DNA from: Cenococcum geophilum 1.58
Taxonomy: Eukaryota; Ascomycota; Dothideomycetes; Gloniales; Gloniaceae
DNA: 64,000 nucleotides
Reading direction: 5' to 3'
Assembly (NCBI GenBank): GCA_001692895.1
Contig: KV748182.1
Location: 1,182,341-1,246,340 of the forward strand
Within the stretch, counting starts at the first letter, position 1; each line of letters starts with the position of its first letter. Below are positions 58,058-64,000 of the stretch, in pieces. The notes beneath the pieces are model-generated. The model saw only the letters and a program-made list of their open reading frames with translations, made no database searches and had not been told where the DNA came from. Both the position numbers and the translations under genes were made by a program.

Positions 58058-61000
58058 ATGCCGGAAGCAACTGCTGAAAGCCCTCCCGCTGAGATGCAGA
58101 ATGAGCAATTCGCAACTTGTCACCGTGAACGCGGGAATGGGCTTTACAAAGGCGGGAAATTGCTCGAAGGTAATCATTTACAGCTCCACTTAAGACTGAA
58201 GGAGGATTATCTTACATTGTTGAGCAGCTATCGACGCATATCGGGACGCGTGTGCCACCGCGCCGGAGGACCCACGCCCGCTTTCTAACTTGAGTGCCAC
58301 TCACTTTGAAGTTGGAGATTACCGCGAATCAATCAAGACAGCTCAGTATGCCCTTACGTTACTGCATTCACGGTCTGATCCTTTGAAATCCCGTCTGCAA
58401 ACACGATTGGCTAAGGCATACGTCTTGCGCCGCCGCTATAAGGAAGCGGCAGAAGTCCTCGACTCCTCGGAACACCAGGATCGCGCTATGGTTGAAGCCG
58501 TTGAACACGCCAACAGTACGCTTGAACACGTGGGAGACACATCTAATTATAGGATGAAAATTATTAACTCGTTGCCTCGATATTTGCCCATGATGTGAGT
58601 TAATTTTACATCTAAACTCTAACATCATTACCGATGATATCTAAAGATTCAGCTCTTCGGGTCACTCACAAAATACTCATACAAGTCGCTCTATTGTCTT
58701 ACTATTTGGAGTTGTTTCTGGCCATATCGGTGGGAAATCAGCGCTGATAGAGTGTCTCGAATAACTTCAAATCGCCAAAGAGTCTGGACGTCCTTGAGAC
58801 TAACACACTGCACAACTCCATTGTGACCTGCCAACCCTTTTATACATTGGGAATCGCTAACAACCTCAGGCAAGATTTCCCCGAGTACTACAATGTCGGC
58901 CACGACGACGCAACTCCGCAAGTTGATGTTCCTCTCATATTCATGTCCGGGCCTAAAGAAACACTATCTTTTCTCTTTGGGGGCATTGGCGATGCTAGAC
59001 ATTTGTATGCTACTTTGACAAGCATTGCAGAAGCAGAGTACAGCTTGAGCATTGACGAACTTCCTCGGCGCCGATGGCACTTCACTTGTGTCGAACTAAA
59101 GGCCAAGAGCCTTGCTAGGTTGCTCGTCATCCTGCTCCTTCTACACCGTCTCTCGCTGACCAACAAATTCTCTTCGGGAAAAACTCAGAGAATAATAGCA
59201 ACGGCCTTCTATGCGTTCGTCGCGCCCGTGATGCCACCATATGCGTATGAACAACTTCAGGAGACTATTTCATATGCTCTCAGGATGTTGGAGGGCTATG
59301 AGGACGTTCCTGAATGGATCTGTATCTATGAACAGGACAGACAGGCTCTGATCACTGCCCTCGAATCCTGGCAAAACGACACTGCAGATGCATGGCCAAC
59401 ATCAAGGATGCGTGCATTAGCAATGGAAGAGTTCAATTCGATACAAGACCGTCATCCAGCGCCAGATGGATGTCAAGTTGAAAAGCGTTGCTACCTTAAT
59501 GCTGGACTTCTTTACCCTCCATTGAAATTTCTCGATCAGGATGAGCCTCACTTGAAAGCTCTCATTGCTACCTACCGACAATCGGACGGGTCAAAAAAGG
59601 TAGCGTCGGCTATATGCAAATATATCGACGTTAAATGGCGACCAAATGTAACTTTGGCCGATCTAGAGTACCAACTCCCTAGTCTTTACTTTGAGAACAA
59701 ACCCAGTATCACTCATGACCCATTTCAAGTAATGGCAAGACAACTCGAATCGCCGAACACATCTCACCCAAAACAATTATACGATTATGCATTCGGCTTC
59801 TTTACCAACCTTGCCAAAGCTATTTCCCATCTTACGGGCCGCTTCGTTATCGAATTCATGAACTCCGAACTTACAAAGACCATGGAACAACTTCGGTATG
59901 GCAATGCTGATCACCGTGAGAGTGAATCTTTGAATGCTTTGAATCTCAACAAATATCCTCGGCGATTTGATCGGATACATTTGAGCAATATTCCGTAGGT
60001 GACATTTCTTGCATACTGAAATATTGGTTGTTCCAGAGATCTGAGAATGCTATACTAATGCATCCGAGAAAGTTGCGAAAGATACTTACCTAGTTTAGTC
60101 ATTGGTGCAAGTACTTTACCTAAAGCATAGGCACTGTATAGTCATGTGAAGTCATTTTTGCCCTACTTCATCAATACAAAAGGCCACTTTACTAACAGCA
60201 AATTATCTCCGCAGGGACTATATCGGAGGCCCTCTTACAGCATTTCTCTACGCGCTGCCTATCACGAAGCAAATGCATGGCACTTCTTGGGTCACTGCCA
60301 ACGTCCTACGAAATAATCCTGCCTTCAAAGACCAAACTGATCCAAAACCATTCATGAACGAATATGTTTGCGAAAGCGAATATCAGGTGTTGTCAAAAAT
60401 CATGAATGTGGAACCTGCAACACACGGCCTACGGCCTGATGCAATGAAACACTATACCCTCGATGAATACCTATACTGGACACGACGGGACAGCAAAAAG
60501 CTTAGATTCCCAGAGCTCCTTCACCGGACGACACTTGAAAAATGGCTATATACCATATTCCTCAAGATTACTATTCCCTATCACCGCAAATTCGCTGGGC
60601 CTGCTTGGGACAAGACGGTTTACTCCCCCCTTAACATTACAACCATCTTCCGTGTCATTATGCATTTACACGAGTTAGGATACCCTGCTCATTGGTTAGG
60701 GGGCTTTCTTTCCAGCGTCCTTGGCGGAAAAATCACTACTAATGCTCGCCCTCCCCGCTCATGCCCTCTCGCCATCTCAGAGTTGAAACAGCATCGTTCA
60801 GTTAGGGTCATGAGTGTCTCGCCATTCGTCGCCGAAATGCAAACTCAAGCAACCATCTGGATGCCGCTACTTCCATTTGGATTTGCTCCGCCTGGTCTAC
60901 CTAGTCTGCATGATATTTACCTGTACACCCTTTGCCTCAAGGATGTTCGGTATTTTTACAACAACTTTCCTCATTTCGTCCTCGTCTTCATAAATAACGA

Positions 61001-61334
61001 TTTGTTCAAAGAAGACACAAAGACGTTGCGTGAAGCCCTCTTAGACGACGAGACGGGAAACTCCTCGGCGAGTGATAAGAGGTTACGAGAAGAAGGAATA
61101 ATTGTGGTCAGCGTTTTCGAGTGGACTAACACAATTAGAGACATTGCGCAAGGGGTGCGCTTCTGGCTTTCCAGCAGTGTAGTAGACAAGATGCTCATGG
61201 GCGGGGAGTGGGTGTCGGCTCTTTACCGTAACGATTCATGGATGCCGCATAGTGACTCCTGCCCTGTGAAAGACGGACCGGAAGGTATTCAGAGGGGCGA
61301 AAGGTGGATAGATATTTGCAATATGGCAGAATAA
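58058..61334 (+). CDS. TPR plus DUF4470-domain protein (4 exons)
   Basis: Exons inferred at 58058-58169, 58228-58594, 58753-59994 and 60215-61334; the sum is 2841 nt, exactly 947 codons including the stop. Introns are 58, 158, and 220 bp, all GT-AG. The second intron is the least certain. The N-terminus (about 15-145) is a TPR-like helical repeat (NGLYKGGKLLEAIDAYRDAC, then SNLSATHFEVGDYRESI, then TRLAKAYVLRRRYKEAAEVL). At about 215-315 comes DUF4470 (PF14737), marked by SFLFGGIGDARHLYATL and RRWHFTCVELKAKSLARLLVIL. The rest (315-946) is a long alpha-rich region without a recognised domain. DUF4470 proteins are fungal, often with a MYND finger; none is visible here. TPRs suggest a protein partner. 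No function is known. Confidence 0.85.
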
Positions 61335-62367
61335 GCGGAGGTCTCACGGCGTTCATATTGTAGAACTACAACACTACGTGGTGCATTGATGGCGTTTGGT
61401 GGGTAGGATAATAAAGATCACAATGGAAATTGAATTGTTTCCATTGAATCATTGATGAGTGCTAGTCAAGGGCCCATACTTAAAGGGCTCCGGTAAAGGG
61501 CCACCCCATGATTGATATGTGGACACCCCCTAGAATTAAGTTTAGTTCTCCCCCCTTGAAAGGTTAAAAATAATATAAATATGACTTACTCGCCACTGTT
61601 CTATCGTTGCTGCTGCCATGACGGTGGTAGAGCAGCTACAATAAAAATAGCAGCATATAATTACTAAATTAGCGAGATATAGCGGCCTGCAGGATGCTTT
61701 ACATTCTCCATATTTAACTGAAGAATAAGTCAAGGGGTTAATAGTAATAATAGAGCAATAGTGAAAGTAGAATTCAAGTGAGAAATTGAATGAAGGGGTG
61801 TCCCCTTACCGGAGTTCTACCAACTCATCCCGAAGTGGGCCATCTAGCCACGTAATAAAGCACCCAAAACCAAAATTCCTTGGCATGCCAATGAGCGAAA
61901 TTACCGTCCCTGCTTGCTTCCTATTTCCTTTACTTTGCCTATATCAAATTTGTCTTCTCAGCTTTCTCCTACATACGACCATAGGTACTAGAGATCAAGG
62001 CGTCCCGTCCGCTCCGCCCTATTTAAGCTAGTAACCGGCTGATCAGTAGTTAAGTGGGTGACCATTAGCGAATCCCAGCTGTTGTATGTTTTTTGTTCCT
62101 CCTTTTGTATTTTGGAGCTTTCCCTTGAAGGGAATAGGAATAGCGGTGAAGGGCAGGAGGCGTGGTGGGGATCGTATGCGTCTGCAGAACAGCTAACTAT
62201 TCAAGGGCAAGCTTATGTGAAATGAATTTCGTTGGCGTTGGGTCCAGTTTTTAGTCTGACCGAACTAATTAATCCCCGACTTGCCGAAACAACTCTGTAT
62301 GCTTCGTTTTCAACGCCTGGCTCTTCCCATTCTATAGTAGACTAGAGATGCTTGCAGGCTCTCCTAA
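61335..62367. other. Intergenic with a possible small repeat element
   Basis: Separates the TPR-DUF4470 gene from the MFS gene, both ending here (convergent). Holds the candidate element at 61483-61822. The remaining open frames have no support. Confidence 0.45.
61483..61822. mobile_element. Candidate short inverted-repeat element
   Basis: CTCCGGTAAAGGGCCACCCC near 61489 and, inverted, GGGGTGTCCCCTTACCGGAG near 61796 form an imperfect 20-bp inverted repeat. The left end continues with ATTGATATGTGGACACCCCC, resembling the internal motif of the 716-bp element at 27235. No target duplication was found, so the boundaries are approximate. Confidence 0.4.
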
Positions 62368-64000
62368 TCACTTCCTCGCCAAGTTCCTGTGCAAAACGTG
62401 CTCCCTCATACCCAAGCTAACCAGTAATCCCAAAATCCCAATCCCCAACGTCACCAACCAAACCCCTCTCAGCGCGCCCATATAGCTTTCCAACACACCA
62501 TCCTTCCACCCTGGAGGTAGATGGTTGATTTCATCAATACTATCTCTAATTCTCGATATCTCATTCGCAGCGCCCTTTTTACTCCCAAACTTCTGCCACA
62601 GTTGGTCTTTCAGCACGTTCTGGAAGACAGCGCTGGCGATGGTAATGCCGATAGTACCGCCAGTAGAGCGGAACGCGTACGAGGCCGAAGTGATGACAGC
62701 TTGATGCTTGTGGTCGACGGCGGAGATGAGGCCGAGGAGCGTCGTGGTTAGCATACCGCCGTATCCGGTCCCAGCCAGGAGGAAGTAGACAAGCGGTGGG
62801 ATGGCTGGCGTGTTTATATTGAATGTGCCGGCTACTAGCGCGAAGGCGAGGACTAGTATGCCTTCGATAACCGCGGTAAGGATGTAGTAGCGGCCGGTGA
62901 TTCTAGTGATTATTCCAACTCCTAAGGAGCCCAGCGCAGCGCCAATTGATAGAGGGATGAGACGTGCCCCAGCTTGGGTGCTGGAGAGGCCGCGGACTTG
63001 GAAGTATATGGGGCCGTAGTAGAGGAGAGCGAAGAATGATATCGTACCAAACCAGTTTGTTAGGCAGCCGCAGAGGACTGTACGGTCGAGAAGAAGGCGG
63101 ACGGGAATTACCGGTTCGGAGGCTATGCGGGCTTCGACGAAGATAAAAACGAGAAGGAAAGCTCCGGAGAGGGGGAGAGAGACAAGCACCAGGGGGTGTG
63201 TCCATGGAACTATATTACCCCCTGAATTTAGGCCGAGCAGGAGGAGGACAAGCGTTAGGACCAATGTAACCGCTCCCAGAAAGTCAACACGCCTGATTCG
63301 AGAGATGTTTTTCTCTCTTACAGGGATTTTGACCATGAGGATAACCAAAACGCAGGATAAAACAGTCAAGGGAACCTGGATTAAGAAAGCATTTCGCCAT
63401 CCCCAGACGTCATTTATCCAACCTCCAAATACTCCTCCTAAGCCCATACCAAGGCCAAAGCATATGTTTCCAAAGCCTTGCCAGAGACCGCGATTCCGGA
63501 GAGGTATGATGTCTGTTGTCACAAAGGTTGATATAGCGGTAAGGCCTCTACATGACGTTAGCTCATACCCTAGCGCCAAAATGTGCTATTCACCCTCTAT
63601 CTGGATGGTTCTGTCCCCAATCCACTTACCCGCCACCCATGCCCGCAACCACCCGCCCTAGGATCATAACCCATTCGTCCTTAGCGAGCCCACATATGAG
63701 ATTTCCCGCCGCGAAGAAAATATTCGAAAACACTAGGCCAGTCCTTCTACCAAATATATCCGTAAGGCGTCCACTAAGGGGTTGCAAGGCTGCATTGGCG
63801 ATGAGGTAGGCTGAGGCAAGCCATGATAGTAGCGTGAAGGAGTTGAAGGTAGTTGAGATTGGCGCAGACAGTGTTGCAATTATGGTTGAATCTAACCGCT
63901 ATAATTCAGCACAGTCCTAATAATGCTTTGGAGTTTTGAAGTCTGAATTACATACCTAATGCCGCAAGAAACACACCCACCCATATACTACCGAGAGTTA
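62368..64000 (-). CDS. DHA2-type MFS multidrug/toxin exporter (partial, N-terminus off right edge)
   Basis: Three exons are visible: beyond 64000 to 63956, 63891-63630 and 63547-62368, with introns of 64 and 82 bp. The visible part starts within TM1 (WVGVFLAALDSTIIATL), then SAYLIANAALQPLSGRLTDIFGRRTG (motif A region), GRVVAGMGGGGLTAIS, then PLRNRGLWQGFGN and a G-rich TM5 (GLGMGLGGVFGGWI, motif C-type of exporters). About eleven to thirteen hydrophobic segments follow, ending in REHVLHRNLARK. The layout fits 14-TM DHA2 exporters (fungal drug, amino-acid and toxin efflux). An NTPAIPP-containing loop and the central SSTQAGARLIPL block are family-typical. The substrate cannot be deduced, and no biosynthetic genes lie beside it in this window. 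Confidence 0.92.

Noticed and set aside
61800-61850. GAGTTGGTAGAAC-like Pol III A-box on the minus strand, hinting at a tRNA or SINE
   Set aside because: No B-box downstream and no cloverleaf; it overlaps the candidate inverted-repeat terminus.
36103-64000. Secondary-metabolite cluster, suggested by an exporter and a secreted esterase
   Set aside because: No backbone enzyme, tailoring enzyme or cluster regulator is in the window, and the two genes are 25 kb apart across a repeat block.

Overview
The window reads as a chromosomal segment of a filamentous ascomycete (Pezizomycotina). The genes have short GT-AG introns of about 55-220 bp, and the protein families (NPC1 sterol transporter, type-B carboxylesterase, DHA2-type MFS exporter, TPR-DUF4470 protein, fungal-type membrane protein) fit that group. 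The repeats look mutated by repeat-induced point mutation (RIP): they are AT-rich, CpA and TpG are scarce, TpA is abundant, and recognisable reverse-transcriptase and transposase reading frames are broken every few codons by TAA or TAG. No species can be named from this alone.

Layout. (1) About 1-28740 is a repeat block: a chromovirus-type Ty3/gypsy copy cut by the left window edge (1-4502), a LINE-like fragment, a second 5'-truncated copy of the same gypsy family carrying a small MITE, a 1.4-kb cluster of micro- and minisatellites, a foldback element, two Tc1/mariner-like transposons lying end to end inside one LTR, a hAT remnant, a full-length minus-strand gypsy element with a perfect 5-bp target duplication (19688-26674), and a 716-bp long-TIR foldback element with an 8-bp target duplication. 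(2) 29146-37794 is a gene island: an RGG-rich protein (+), then, on the minus strand, NPC1 and a secreted type-B carboxylesterase. (3) About 38780-53770 is a second repeat block with nested insertions: a 12.5-kb chromovirus interrupted in its RT domain by a complete 6.4-kb element of the family seen at the left edge, and by a young-looking solo LTR; both insertions have perfect 5-bp target duplications. (4) 55083-64000 is a second gene island: a fungal integral-membrane protein (-), a doubtful small gene, a four-exon TPR-DUF4470 gene (+), a possible small element, and an MFS exporter (-) running off the right edge.

The genes are not an obvious cluster: sterol export from the vacuole, ester hydrolysis outside the cell and drug or toxin efflux are individually ordinary. 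The most unusual coding feature is a 72-bp, in-frame, near-perfect triplication inside NPC1. I found no CRISPR array, rRNA or convincing tRNA. I found no clear new biological system; the best candidates for undescribed biology are the long-TIR foldback family, the large Tc1-like element with extra non-transposase sequence, and the NPC1 triplication.
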